Shown here: in pieces, positions 16,928 through 27,200 of the stretch
Numbering within the stretch: the first letter of the stretch is position 1
Layout of the letters: the number at the start of each line of letters is the position of its first letter
Program-made: the position numbers and the translations under genes
The notes under the pieces: model-generated
Database searches by the model: none
Seen by the model: the letters and a program-made list of their open reading frames with translations, nothing else
Told to the model about the DNA's origin: nothing
Assembly (NCBI RefSeq): GCF_000714715.1
Contig: NZ_JMFO01000003.1
Location: 124,001-188,000, forward strand
Length of the DNA stretch: 64,000 nt
DNA from: Candidatus Magnetobacterium casense
GTDB taxonomy: Bacteria; Nitrospirota; Thermodesulfovibrionia; Thermodesulfovibrionales; Magnetobacteriaceae
Direction of reading: 5' to 3'

Positions 16928-17908
16928 TTGAGATTGAGACCTTCAGAGGCATTTTTGTTTGTTGCAATTGTGGGACTGATTTTCGTGCACAGTGCATCAG
17001 GTCGTGAGATTAGCAGAGTTAAGGAGCTTTATGCAAACAGACATGAGTTTGTTGATAAACAGGTCGTCATTGAAGGTAGGGTCGATACCATAGCGGAGAT
17101 GGCAAATAAAGACAAGCTGGGCAGGTTTTCGTTGAAAGACGGCTACGGTGATGTCATAATGGTCAAGTCCCTGGATACGTCTCTGTTCCCCGGGGCCAAT
17201 ATCAGGGTGGAAGGGGTCGTCATCATAACCGATACCGGTAATGACAAAGGAGGTGGGATATTTATACATGCCTCCCGCATCACTGTCCTGGCACTGGGAA
17301 ATACCACACCCCATGAAACCGTGCCACAACACTCCGACTCTGCACGCCCTGCTTACTCTGCCTCTTCGGTCAAGGGCACACTCCTGCTTATCGTGGCAGG
17401 TGTCGCTGCTGCACTGATAATCGCCCTTATCCTGATAAGAAAGAAGTCTGCCGGCAAACCTGAATTTGAGATAAAGGACATCATGTCCTCAAACAAAGAT
17501 ACTCTCACCGACAGGATGAACAAAGCAGGCATGGCCAACGTGCCCAACCCTGCACTGAACGATGTCACACTACAACTGCTGCCGGGTTACCTTGAAATCA
17601 CCGCAGGGGTATACAAGTCTGCCGGCAAGAAGATATTTATCCATACTCCGTACACCAGGATAGGACGCCAGGAAGAGGGTGTAAACAAGGGGGTTGACTG
17701 GATAACCTTTCCCCCGGACTGCATGACGGTCAGCCGGTATCAGGCAGACCTGAGGTATGAGCAAGGTCAATACATAATCATATCGCGCTCACGGGTCAAT
17801 CCAACCTTTGTAAACAACGCCCCCCTGATGGAAAATGACGCCAGCTTTATCAGGAACAACGACAAGATATCCTTCGGCGACGTTGAACTCACCTTCAGGG
17901 GCAAATAA
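16928..17908 (+). CDS. Membrane-anchored FHA-domain protein
   Basis: A protein of about 326 residues with a signal or anchor segment at the N-terminus, an OB-fold-like region (VDKQVVIEGRVDTIAEM...RFSLKDGYGDVIMVKSL, about residues 42-95), a transmembrane helix (LLLIVAGVAAALIIALILI, about 150-170), and a C-terminal forkhead-associated domain. The FHA signature pieces are TRIGRQ, MTVSRYQADLRYE and NPTFVNNAPL...DKISFGDVELTF. FHA domains bind phosphothreonine peptides. No ATG is available near the start; TTG at 16928 is chosen because GGAGAGG lies 8 bases upstream. A longer TTG start at 16886 is possible. The topology suggests an extracytoplasmic OB-like domain and a cytoplasmic FHA domain. Confidence 0.8.
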   Translation: MRLRPSEAFLFVAIVGLIFVHSASGREISRVKELYANRHEFVDKQVVIEGRVDTIAEMANKDKLGRFSLKDGYGDVIMVKSLDTSLFPGANIRVEGVVIITDTGNDKGGGIFIHASRITVLALGNTTPHETVPQHSDSARPAYSASSVKGTLLLIVAGVAAALIIALILIRKKSAGKPEFEIKDIMSSNKDTLTDRMNKAGMANVPNPALNDVTLQLLPGYLEITAGVYKSAGKKIFIHTPYTRIGRQEEGVNKGVDWITFPPDCMTVSRYQADLRYEQGQYIIISRSRVNPTFVNNAPLMENDASFIRNNDKISFGDVELTFRGK

Positions 17909-17947
17909 TAGTAAACCCTAACACACATACAGGATCGAGGACAGACG

Positions 17948-18838
17948 ATGAAAGTTAAATTTTGGGGGGTGCGTGGTTCCATCCCCACCCCGGGAGAGAG
18001 CACGGTGCGATACGGTGGCAACACCTCGTGTATAGAGTTAAACGGAGATGATGGCACATTGATAATCTTTGATGCGGGGACGGGGATCAGGCTCGTGGGG
18101 GGGAGGTTGGCATCCAAACCTCCGGTGCCGGTGCATCTGTTTCTGTCACACACGCACTGGGACCATATACACGGATTCCCTTTTTTTATACCGGCTTTCA
18201 TCCCCAGTTTCAATATCCACATCTATGGTCCGCCCCACTATGACAAGAGTGTCAAGGAGATCATGTCTCAGCAGATGGTGTACTCCTACTTTCCGGTAAC
18301 GGCAAACGAGCTTCAGGCAAAGCTCCACTACCGTGACCTCAGGGAAGAGACCCTGACCATTGGGGCGCTCACCATATCAACCAAGTTGATGAACCATCCC
18401 GTCTCATGCTATGCCTACCGCGTTACCGAAGCAGGCAAGACCGTCATATACACCGGGGACAACGAACCCTACTACAACTTTATAAGCACCGGGGAGACCT
18501 CACAGGAGGAAACCCGGGAAATTGAATCGATAGTCGAGGAGCAGAACAACAGGAACGTGGAATTTGTAAAAGGTGCAGATATCCTGATAGCAGAGGCACA
18601 GTACACCGATGAGGAGTATCCATCGAAGCTCGGCTGGGGACACAGCTCCACCACTCATGTCCTCACGCTTGCCATAAAGGCCGGCGTCAAGCACCTGGTC
18701 ATCTTTCACCACGACCCCGTCCACACGGATGAGTTCATGGACCGTCTTTATGAGCAGGCACTGGAGAAGTACGCACAGATGAACCACACAGGGCTTAAGA
18801 TCAGCGTGGCGATGGAAGGGATGGAACTCACGACTTAG
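17948..18838 (+). CDS. Metallo-beta-lactamase-fold hydrolase
   Basis: A 296-residue MBL-fold protein. The start MKVKFWGVRGSIPTPG and the segment RYGGNTSCIEL are typical of the subfamily often found in signalling clusters. The first metal motif is HTHWDHIHGFP, further ligands lie in KLMNHPVSCYAYRV and IYTGDNEPYY, and the last histidine is in LVIFHHDPVHTDE. It could be a phosphodiesterase or RNase Z-like enzyme; the substrate is unknown. It follows the FHA gene by 40 bases in the same direction, so the two may be co-transcribed. It converges on the next gene with a four-base overlap of stop codons. Confidence 0.88.
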   Translation: MKVKFWGVRGSIPTPGESTVRYGGNTSCIELNGDDGTLIIFDAGTGIRLVGGRLASKPPVPVHLFLSHTHWDHIHGFPFFIPAFIPSFNIHIYGPPHYDKSVKEIMSQQMVYSYFPVTANELQAKLHYRDLREETLTIGALTISTKLMNHPVSCYAYRVTEAGKTVIYTGDNEPYYNFISTGETSQEETREIESIVEEQNNRNVEFVKGADILIAEAQYTDEEYPSKLGWGHSSTTHVLTLAIKAGVKHLVIFHHDPVHTDEFMDRLYEQALEKYAQMNHTGLKISVAMEGMELTT

Positions 18839-19830
18839 ACGTCAGCCTCGGAGGGCGGTTCTTCTTCGTTGCCAAATGCCGCCAGGACTTCGCTGATGAC
18901 CTCACGGTAGGAGTTGATGTACTTGGGGGAGACGTGGATGACCTCGACGGCCTTGACGCCTGCCTCTTTAGCTATGTAACCGGCGAGGGCTGTTGTCAGA
19001 TGGTTGCGTCTGAGGGCGCGGTCGCTGTCGCCTTCCAGGAAGAATGCCTCGATGTACAGGACATCCGCTCCGGTTGCAAGGGCGATGGCCTTTTCGATGT
19101 TGCCTTGGGTGGGTGCGATGTCGGTGATGTAACACACCTTCTGGCCTCTGGTGATTAGCACCAGGCATAGGAGTTCCTCCAGAGTGTAGGCCCTGTCGTT
19201 GAGGACAAACTCTTGGGCGTTGTATCCGTTGCGGATGGCCGCCTTGAGGGTGTTGAGCCAGGGGCCTACGGTAAAGCCGCGTTCTTCCAGGAGGGCCTTG
19301 TTGACGTTTATGTGGAAGTCTTCCTTGAGGCTGTAGCCCAACACGGGGATGCCGTGGTCAAAGCCGCAGGCCTCAACGGATATGCCGTCGTATGAGAGTA
19401 TCTCAGGGGTTTTCGGGAGTGTGAGGCGGTCAATGCGGCAAAACCCCTCCTGTGCGTAGAAGCTCGCGTGGAGTGCCTCGGTATCGGTCAGTTCGCAGAC
19501 CTCGACCTTGAGCGGGTATTGTTTGATCAGGTTCCACGTGAAGCCTTTAAGTTTGCTCTGGACGGCCTCAATGATCCCCTCGGGGCCATAGATGTTGACG
19601 GGTGTCTCCCTGCCCAGGAGGCAGCGGATCAGCGGGTCAAAGCCTATGAAGTGGTCAATGTGCATGTGGGTGACAAAGACGTTTACGATCTTCTGAACCT
19701 CCCTGACGGATAACGCCGATATGTCGCCCAAGTCAAAGGCAAAGGCATTGCTCTGTCGCCTGAACCTCACAAACAGGACAGGATCGTTAAAGGGGTCGTT
19801 AAGTACCTTGCAAAAAAAAGTCGTCTTCAT
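18835..19830 (-). CDS. RNase Z-like metallo-beta-lactamase-fold protein
   Basis: A 331-residue MBL-fold protein with the metal-binding motif THMHIDHFIGFDPLIR and a downstream pattern (GPEGI, GFDHGIPVLGYSL, VCYITDIAPT, YIEAFFLEGD, HLTTALAGYIAKEAG, HVSPKY) that resembles ribonuclease Z. It lacks the usual short tRNA-binding exosite arm seen in canonical RNase Z, so it may process other phosphodiesters. It overlaps the preceding convergent MBL gene by four bases. Upstream lies a GC-rich repeat. Assignment to the fold is secure; the exact substrate is not. Confidence 0.8.
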   Translation of the reverse strand: MKTTFFCKVLNDPFNDPVLFVRFRRQSNAFAFDLGDISALSVREVQKIVNVFVTHMHIDHFIGFDPLIRCLLGRETPVNIYGPEGIIEAVQSKLKGFTWNLIKQYPLKVEVCELTDTEALHASFYAQEGFCRIDRLTLPKTPEILSYDGISVEACGFDHGIPVLGYSLKEDFHINVNKALLEERGFTVGPWLNTLKAAIRNGYNAQEFVLNDRAYTLEELLCLVLITRGQKVCYITDIAPTQGNIEKAIALATGADVLYIEAFFLEGDSDRALRRNHLTTALAGYIAKEAGVKAVEVIHVSPKYINSYREVISEVLAAFGNEEEPPSEADV

Positions 19831-19844
19831 GGCGATAGAAAGAG

Positions 19845-19970
19845 GGGAAAGAAGGAGGGCGGAGCCGCCTCTTTTTCGCTCCAGGTCGCACCTGGCCCTC
19901 CTCAGACCTCCCCCGCAAGGGGAGGGGCGAGGCGCCCCGGCCGGAAAGAAGTCCCCTTGACCCCATTATT
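19845..19970. repeat. GC-rich dispersed intergenic repeat, copy 4
   Basis: AGGGCGGAGCCGCCTCTTTTTCGCTCC, CAGGTCGCACCTGG, then CCCGCAAGGGGAGGGGCGAGGCGCCCC and GTCCCCTTGACCCCATTA. It is a long version of the repeat family, closely related to the copies at 28.8, 59.9 and 62.0 kb. Confidence 0.75.
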
Positions 19971-20007
19971 CTTAACCCTAATGTTCTAAACATTTATGCT
20001 CCGTTAT

Positions 20008-21291
20008 TTATTTGGCCTTATCTGTCGCTTTAGGTTTTCCAATCTGAATATCGGTGTTGATGGTTTTTAAGACCTGGTAGCTCAACAATCCCAACATGTC
20101 GTTAAATGCGGTCGCACCGTTGGTTTGAGTGCTGCCGGCTCCCATGACGACCTCCGGCACCCACTTCTGCTTGGCCAGCTCCGTAACGGCCGTCTTCATA
20201 ACGCTTTCGTAGACAGCGAGTTTTTGAGTCAGGGCGCCATCGGCTGCCATAATGAGTTCCTTCTTTTTAGCCTCACCCTCGCCCTCGGTAATGGCCGCTT
20301 CCTTTTTGAACTTTGCCGCTTCAAGTGTAAGCCTGGCCACGTCCCGTTCCTGTTCGGCCTGGGTTATGGCCTTTGCCTTGATGACCTCCTGTTCCCACTT
20401 GGCCTGGGCTGCGGATGCCTTACCCGTCTGTTCCACCGTGAGGGTTTGTTGTTCGGCCTTCTTGGCGTTTGCGATGGCCGTCTGGACGTCCATTATTGCC
20501 GCCTGTTGTGCGGCAATCTGCTTTTCAACCACATCATCGTACTTGATGCTGTTGATGCTGAGGTTATAGACCCGCACATTAAACTCCTTAAGCGGAGACG
20601 TTTCACGCCTGACCAGACCACCGGGAGCATCGGGACGCTTTATTAGCTCCACGACAGTAACCGTCTTGTCGGCCCCAGTGATGGGGTCCTTGACCTTGGT
20701 TTCTATCGAAGTTGTCGCAAAGACACCATCCTGGGCCTGGTCCTCGATGTAGCCAAGAAGCTCATTACGCCTGGCAGCATAGGACTCCGTACTGGACATC
20801 AACGGTCCCGACATATACACCGATTTTTCGATGATCGTTCTCACCAGCTCGTGCATAACCGCCCGTTGACTGCCGTACTTCGTATGTATGGCCGTAAGGT
20901 GTTTCTCATCCAGGGGCAGGTCTACCCTGACACTGCCGGAGACATTGGCGTGTCCGCCGTCGTTAAAGCGTATCTTGATGGATTCATCAGCCTGGGCGCC
21001 CTGGTCTTTCATCGAACTGAACCAGTACTGCATGCTCTTTTTGTACTTTGTAACCTTGCCAAACAGTTGCAGCTTTATCCCCTGCGTCGTATAGATATAC
21101 AATGTACCGGTGATCGGATTTTGAATGATACATATTTCCCCGGCATCAACCTGCTCGAAAATATAGGAAGACATCAACAGGATCGCACCCGCTATGACAA
21201 TCATAACGAACCGCTTTAAATGCTTACGGGAAAACTGAATCAGTGAACCAAGATTTCTGTTAGCCCCCAAGGGTAAAAAACCATCATCCAT
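20008..21291 (-). CDS. SPFH/band-7 domain membrane protein
   Basis: A 427-residue protein with one N-terminal transmembrane segment (FVMIVIAGAILLMSSYIF, about 28-45) followed by an SPFH/prohibitin domain (about 48-250; VDAGEICIIQNPITG, FNVRVYNLSINSIKYDD). A long helical, coiled-coil-forming region rich in A, E, K and Q follows (about 250-370), then a short C-terminal segment. Such proteins form large oligomeric cages at membranes and can organise lipid domains or control proteases. No NfeD or protease partner is next to it. The gene is monocistronic, with a 175-base gap to the divergent HDOD gene. Confidence 0.85.
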   Translation of the reverse strand: MDDGFLPLGANRNLGSLIQFSRKHLKRFVMIVIAGAILLMSSYIFEQVDAGEICIIQNPITGTLYIYTTQGIKLQLFGKVTKYKKSMQYWFSSMKDQGAQADESIKIRFNDGGHANVSGSVRVDLPLDEKHLTAIHTKYGSQRAVMHELVRTIIEKSVYMSGPLMSSTESYAARRNELLGYIEDQAQDGVFATTSIETKVKDPITGADKTVTVVELIKRPDAPGGLVRRETSPLKEFNVRVYNLSINSIKYDDVVEKQIAAQQAAIMDVQTAIANAKKAEQQTLTVEQTGKASAAQAKWEQEVIKAKAITQAEQERDVARLTLEAAKFKKEAAITEGEGEAKKKELIMAADGALTQKLAVYESVMKTAVTELAKQKWVPEVVMGAGSTQTNGATAFNDMLGLLSYQVLKTINTDIQIGKPKATDKAK

Positions 21292-21465
21292 AATCCCTGC
21301 TCCTTAAATAATAGAGATTTTACATAGGCTTATAAAGTCCAAATCCATCATTAGATCGATATCAGACCACGATTAATCATTATACAACACCAGGCCAAAC
21401 TTGTCAAATCTTTACATGTTTACTTTTCGCCCAAAAAAATGTTAGCCTATGAGTAAAGATAACAG

Positions 21466-23028
21466 ATGACAGGCAAGAAGATACCAATAGTAGTTCGGCT
21501 GTTAGATATAATCAATGCGAACAAGGATTTCCCTGCAATGTCCCGGACGGTTGCACTTGTTAGTAAGCAGACTTCCTCTGACAGCGATGCCTCAGTAACG
21601 GAACTTACAAACACCATACTGGATGATTTTGCCCTGTCCAACAAGTTACTCAGGATGGTCAATACCGCCTTTTACATCAAGTATCACGGGGCAGGGAGGA
21701 TCAACACGGTCTCTCGTGCCGTCTATATACTGGGATTTGGCAAAATAAGGGATGCCGCCCTGTCCCTTATGTTGTTTGAGCATATCAAGAACAAGTCCCT
21801 GGCCCTGGAACTCAGGGAGGCCTTTATAATCTCCTTTATGAGTGGCGTGGTGGCAAAGGAGATGGGCAAAAAGCTGGGCATCAAGGACATAGAGGAGGCC
21901 TTTATATGTTCCATTTTTCACGACCTGGGGAAGTTGCTGATCAGGTTCTATCTGCCGGAGGAGCAGAGAAAGATAAAGGAACTTGCCGCCGCTCAGGATA
22001 TTACTGAGGATGAGGCAGCTCCTGATGTAATAAAGGCATCCTACGATACCGTCGGCATGGAGGTGGCCAAGAACTGGAACTTTTCCGACAGCATCGTCTA
22101 TTGTATGCGCAAAATCCCCCTGTACAAGCTCGTCAAACCCACGACCGATATGGAAAACATAAGGGCTCTTGTCCTGCTCTCAAGTAAATTGTGTGAGCTA
22201 ATAAACAAGGCAAAACCCGCTGATTGGGAAAAGACATTGGCCACCTTTAAGCACCGGTTTGATGTCTGCTTCCGCTCCGGTGAAAAGACCCTGGCAGACG
22301 TGCTTGAGGTATCATATAACGAAATAAAATCCTACTGTGATAATTTTGGCTTTAGCATGGACAACAGTCACTTCTTGCAAAATCTGGGCCTGCTATTAAA
22401 GGGACCCGAAGGCTTAAAAAAGGATAAAAAACTCTCTGACGCTGCTGCAAAACACCCTATGCAGATACTTGACAGCCTGCTTGATGGTGAAGAGGAGACC
22501 TCGCAGGTGCTGACCCCCGATGACATACTCACAAAGGGAATACTGGAAATAGCCAATGCCATGCTTGAGAGCTTCTCCTTAAATGACATACTGCGGATGA
22601 TCCTGGAGGTCTTGTATCGCGGTATGGAATGTTCACATATTATTATCGGTATAAAGACTGCAAAGGAGCCATATATGGAAGGTCGTTTTGGCTTTGGCCA
22701 TGACATAGGCAAGCTCGTTAAAGGGTTCAGGTTCCAGATTGAAAGCTCTTCGGATGACGTCTTTAATATATCGCTCAACAAGGATTCCATTGTCCTTATC
22801 AATAACGTCTATGACGTTGAGGTGCAGTCTTGCATACCCACGTGGTTGCGTACTACATTTGATGTCCGGACGTTTATCGTAATCCCCATTACGCTGAAGA
22901 AGGTCCCCGTAGCCGTGATCTATGGAGATTGGGCAGAAGTTGACCAAAAGGCGCCGCAACCCAAGCGTTTGAGATACGTCAAGACGCTCAGAAATCAGGC
23001 CATGTTGGCCATCAAGCATTACACGTAA
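21466..23028 (+). CDS. HDOD domain protein with C-terminal GAF-like domain
   Basis: A 520-residue cytoplasmic signalling protein. Residues about 25-235 match the HDOD (HD-related output) domain: ILDDFALSNKLLRMVNTAFY, INTVSRAVYILGFGKIRDAALS, EEAFICSIFHDLGKLLIRFYLP and VGMEVAKNWNFSDSIVYCM. The C-terminal part from about residue 365 (LEIANAMLESFSLNDILRMILEVLYRGMECSHIIIGIK) looks like a GAF sensor and ends with FIVIPITLKKVPVAVIYGDW. HDOD proteins commonly act in flagellar, chemotaxis or surface-behaviour signalling. The ligand is unknown. It precedes hemB by 33 bases; the ribosome-binding site is weak. Confidence 0.87.
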   Translation: MTGKKIPIVVRLLDIINANKDFPAMSRTVALVSKQTSSDSDASVTELTNTILDDFALSNKLLRMVNTAFYIKYHGAGRINTVSRAVYILGFGKIRDAALSLMLFEHIKNKSLALELREAFIISFMSGVVAKEMGKKLGIKDIEEAFICSIFHDLGKLLIRFYLPEEQRKIKELAAAQDITEDEAAPDVIKASYDTVGMEVAKNWNFSDSIVYCMRKIPLYKLVKPTTDMENIRALVLLSSKLCELINKAKPADWEKTLATFKHRFDVCFRSGEKTLADVLEVSYNEIKSYCDNFGFSMDNSHFLQNLGLLLKGPEGLKKDKKLSDAAAKHPMQILDSLLDGEEETSQVLTPDDILTKGILEIANAMLESFSLNDILRMILEVLYRGMECSHIIIGIKTAKEPYMEGRFGFGHDIGKLVKGFRFQIESSSDDVFNISLNKDSIVLINNVYDVEVQSCIPTWLRTTFDVRTFIVIPITLKKVPVAVIYGDWAEVDQKAPQPKRLRYVKTLRNQAMLAIKHYT

Positions 23029-23061
23029 GAACGATTTTTCCCACGAAAAAGGAGTAGCCGG

Positions 23062-24027
23062 ATGATTCAGATAAAGAGACCTATGAGGCTGCGTGCAAGC
23101 GCCGAACTTAGAAATATGGTGAGAGAGACGGTTGTGTCGCCTGCGGACTTTGTGTATCCGTTGTTTGCCACCTTTGGCAGGGGTGTCAAGAGGGCGATAA
23201 ATTCAATGCCCGGGTGTTTTCAGGAGTCCACGGACGAGCTCGTAAAGTCGGCCAGGCAGTTAAAGGAGCTTGGCATCCCGGCAACGATTCTCTTTGGCAT
23301 CCCCCCGCACAAGGACGAACTTGCTTCCGGTGCATATGACCCCGATGGTGTTGTCCAGGAGGCGGTCAGGGCCATCAGGGATGCCGTGCCGGAGTTGTAC
23401 GTTATCACGGATGTGTGCCTGTGTGAGTACACAAGTCATGGACATTGCGGCGTTATCAATGACGGCAGCATAGACAACGATGCCACGCTTGAGTTACTCT
23501 GCAAGGAGGCGGTCTCACACGCCCGTGCCGGGGCACATATGGTTGCACCCTCTGATATGATGGATGGCAGGGTCTACGCCATACGCACCGCACTGGACAG
23601 GGAGGGATTTCGCCCGGTGCCAATAATGAGCTATGCCGCCAAGTATGCCTCGGCCTTCTACGGACCATTCCGTGAGGCGGCCGCTTCAACGCCGCAGTTT
23701 GGCGACAGGCGACATCACCAGATGGACCCGGCCAACAGACGTGAGGCCCTCAGGGAGGTTGCCCTTGACATCGAAGAGGGAGCGGACATCGTCATGATCA
23801 AACCGGCCCTGGCCTATCTCGATGTCATCGCTGCCGTCAGGGAGACCTGCAACGTCCCCGTTTGTGCCTACAACGTCTCGGGCGAGTACTCTATGGTAGT
23901 GGCCGCGGCAGAGCGCGGGTGGATCGATTACAATGCCGTCATGATGGAGATGCTGCTGTCTATAAAGCGCGCAGGGGCCGATATCATCATAACCTACTTC
24001 GCCAAAGATGCCGCCAGGTTACTTTAA
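23062..24027 (+). CDS. hemB: Delta-aminolevulinic acid dehydratase (porphobilinogen synthase)
   Basis: HemB condenses two molecules of 5-aminolevulinate to porphobilinogen in tetrapyrrole synthesis. The 321-residue product is normal length and shows [10 protein letters not shown], the zinc-site cysteines in [14 protein letters not shown] (a CxC...C pattern, so zinc-dependent), the first Schiff-base lysine region [20 protein letters not shown], the [15 protein letters not shown] segment, and the second lysine in [14 protein letters not shown] good AGGAG site precedes the ATG. Together with hemW at 10 kb it shows that heme metabolism genes are scattered in this region rather than clustered. Confidence 0.97.
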   Translation: MIQIKRPMRLRASAELRNMVRETVVSPADFVYPLFATFGRGVKRAINSMPGCFQESTDELVKSARQLKELGIPATILFGIPPHKDELASGAYDPDGVVQEAVRAIRDAVPELYVITDVCLCEYTSHGHCGVINDGSIDNDATLELLCKEAVSHARAGAHMVAPSDMMDGRVYAIRTALDREGFRPVPIMSYAAKYASAFYGPFREAAASTPQFGDRRHHQMDPANRREALREVALDIEEGADIVMIKPALAYLDVIAAVRETCNVPVCAYNVSGEYSMVVAAAERGWIDYNAVMMEMLLSIKRAGADIIITYFAKDAARLL

Positions 24028-24106
24028 CTGTAACTCTCCCAATATTTTTTTAAACCTATCCCGTATTAAAGTAGATTCACAGCCTCGTATCACAATGCCA
24101 AGCCTG

Positions 24107-24139
24107 GGGTGCATGAGAAAGTCATGAGTACATGCACCC
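24107..24139. other. Perfect 9-bp inverted repeat in the leader of the MshEN-ATPase gene
   Basis: GGGTGCATG at 24107-24115 pairs perfectly with CATGCACCC at 24131-24139 across a 15-base loop. It lies in the 216-base gap between hemB and the downstream ATPase. No T-run follows, so an intrinsic terminator is unlikely; an operator or RNA regulatory hairpin is possible. Confidence 0.4.
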
Positions 24140-24243
24140 GACAATCAATAAATATTTACTTGCAATTAACCGATAAACTGTAGTACTTTGTAAGAAAAAA
24201 ATATACATATACTATAAAGCTTAATAAATAAGGAGATTAGGTA

Positions 24244-27200
24244 TTGGTTTTAAATACAAGTGAAAAATTGGGCGATATATTAGTGCGGTCCGGCCTGATC
24301 GATTTAAAGCAGGTGCAAGAGGCGTTGGAGGAGCAGAAAAAGACAAAGAGGCGTCTTGGAATCATTCTATGCCAGAAGGGGTGGATCAAGGAGGAGGATA
24401 TAGTAAAGGCCTTTTCCAGTCAGTTAGGCATCCCCTATGTTGAGCTGCGTACCTTTGAGCCGGACCACGTGGCCATGAGGATTATCCCGCAGGGGCTTGC
24501 CAAGAGGTATCTGACCCTGCCACTGAGCTTTGAAAGCGACAGGTTAAGCGTCGCTATGGCCGACCCTCTCGATGACCACCTCCTGGGCGCCATAAGGTTT
24601 GCCACCGGTAAGGAGATCAAAACCAACGTGGCTACCACTACCGAAATAAGGAAGGCCATCATCAGATTCTACGACGGGCTAAAGGTGCAACAGTTAGGCG
24701 ATATACTCATAAAGGCAAGGGTAATCACCAGGCAGCAGCTTGATAAGGCGCTTGAAAAACAACGGAAAGACAACAGAAGACTGGGAGATATACTCGTTGC
24801 CGATAACGTGGCAACCGAAAAAGATATAGTGCTTGCCTGTGCATCGCAACTGGGATTCCCGTACAAGGAGCTGAGGGCAGTTGAACCAAACCAGGATGCC
24901 CTGCAATTCATCCCCGAGGGGCTGGCACGGACGCACCTAATCATCCCCCTGAGCATCATCAAACGGGTACTGATTGTCGCCATGGCCAACCCCCTGGACA
25001 TCAATGCCATCAACTCCATTACCATTGCCACGGGTATGATCATCAAGGTTGTGATATCCACACAGGCGGAGATAAATGAGACAATCGACAGGTTTTACAA
25101 CACCGTAAAGACGCAATGCCTGGGGACAATCCCCGTGAACTCCGATATCCTGTCCGTTAAAGACATGATCCAGAGCAAACCGTATAAAAAGCTGATGCTG
25201 GGTAATGTCCTGGTGGAAGCCGGACTCGTGGAGCCTGAACACATCAGACGTGCCATTGAAATCCAAAAGAATAACAAGAAACGACTGGGCGACATCCTGA
25301 TCGAAGAAGGCTGCATCAAGGAAGCAGACCTGGCCAAGGCGATATCGGTTCAACTGAGCATCCCGTTTGTCGAACTCAGCGACTACCAATGTCAGCCGGA
25401 GGCATTGAAACTCATCCCTGAGAAGCTGGCCTCCAAGTACATGGTAATGCCGCTAAGTGTTGAAGAAAACCTCCTCTACGTAGCCATAACCAACCCCCTT
25501 GACAGAGAGGTTGTTGATATACTGACCTTCGCATCGGGTAAGAAAATAAAACTCAAGGTTTCTACGGCAACGGATATACGAAAGGGAATAGTTGGCTATT
25601 ATCATAAAAAAGACGTAAAACGGCTGGGAGACATCCTCATGGACGCAGGTTTGATCACGGAGCAAAAGGTGACGGAGATGCTCGCCCTGCAAAAGGGCTG
25701 CACAAAGAAATTAGGCGAATTGCTCACAGAGCATGGTGTAGTCAGCGAAAATGATATATCCAAGGCCTTCTCAACCCAATTGGGCATACCCTTTGTAGAC
25801 CTGCGAACTGTTACGCCTGATATAGAGGCGCTGGAACTCATCCCTGAGAGCGTGGCAAAGAAAAATATTTTAATCCCGCTGGAATTTGTAAACCGCGACC
25901 TGACCATTGCCATGGCCAATCCTGTGGACATCCTCACGATAAAAGAAATGGCACATCTCACCGGAAAACAAATCACGGTCAAGGTGTCAACCCCGTCTGT
26001 GATTTTAAATGCGATCTCCCGATATTACAGATACAACAATCCCCTGAAAAATATAGAGATAAAAGCAAACAAAATAAACGCGACAACAGAGGTATATCAT
26101 ACAAGTGACGATGCCGTAAATGACGTCAACTCCCCCCCGATTATACGCATAGTGGACAACATCCTGCTTCAGGCCGTCAGGATCAATGCCAGCGATATTC
26201 ACATTGAGCCAAAGCAGAACACGCTTGATGTCAGATACAGAATAGACGGTCTGATGCGTAACATCAGCCAGTTTCCAGCTCACGTTCAACGTGCGGTGTC
26301 ATCGCGCATCAAGATCATGGCGTCCTTGGACATAGCCGAAAGACGGGTACCCCAGGATGGCAGAATAAAGATCAGGATCGACGACAAGGAGATTGACCTC
26401 AGAGTCAGTACGTTGCCCAGTCAGTTTGGCGAAAAGGTGGTGCTGCGAATCTTGGACTCGACCTCCGCCGTGCTCAATATAAAAGACATAGGACTTTCCG
26501 GGCAGGATGCCCTGAGGTTAAAGGCCATGCTCTCCGTCTCAAACGGGATAATTTTGGTGACAGGCCCCACGGGCAGCGGTAAAAGCTCCACCCTCTATGC
26601 CATAATCAACTACCTCAAGAAACCAACGGTCAACATAATGACCCTCGAAGACCCCATAGAGTACAACGTAGAAGGCATCACCCAGATAGCAATCACCGAA
26701 CGCCTCTCCTTTGTGCAGGGTCTGAGGGCTGCCCTGAGGCAAGACCCTGATATCATCCTGGTTGGGGAAATGAGGGACACGGAAACTGCCAACATAGCGG
26801 TGCAGGCCTCCGCTACCGGTCACCTGGTGTTGTCAACGCTGCACACCAACTCCGCCGTGGGCGCTATTGCCAGGATGGTGGATATGGGGGTCAAGCCTTT
26901 CATGCTGGCGTCCTCTCTGAGGGGGATCGTTGCCCAAAGGCTCGTAAGAAAAGTATGTGACAGGTGCAAGAAACCCTATCCACCCTCAAGTGAAGATCTC
27001 CTAAAAATCGGACTCCACAACAACGCTGACTTAAAAGACGCTACCTTCTATAAAGGGGGCGGATGTTCCCGCTGCTCAAAAACAGGCTACAAGGGGCGCA
27101 TGGGTGTCTTTGAAATTATGACGCTAAGTCAACAGATGCGTACCCTGATTGTCAAGGAAGCCCCCGAGTATGAGATAGAAAGGGCAGCCGTAGAGGCAGG

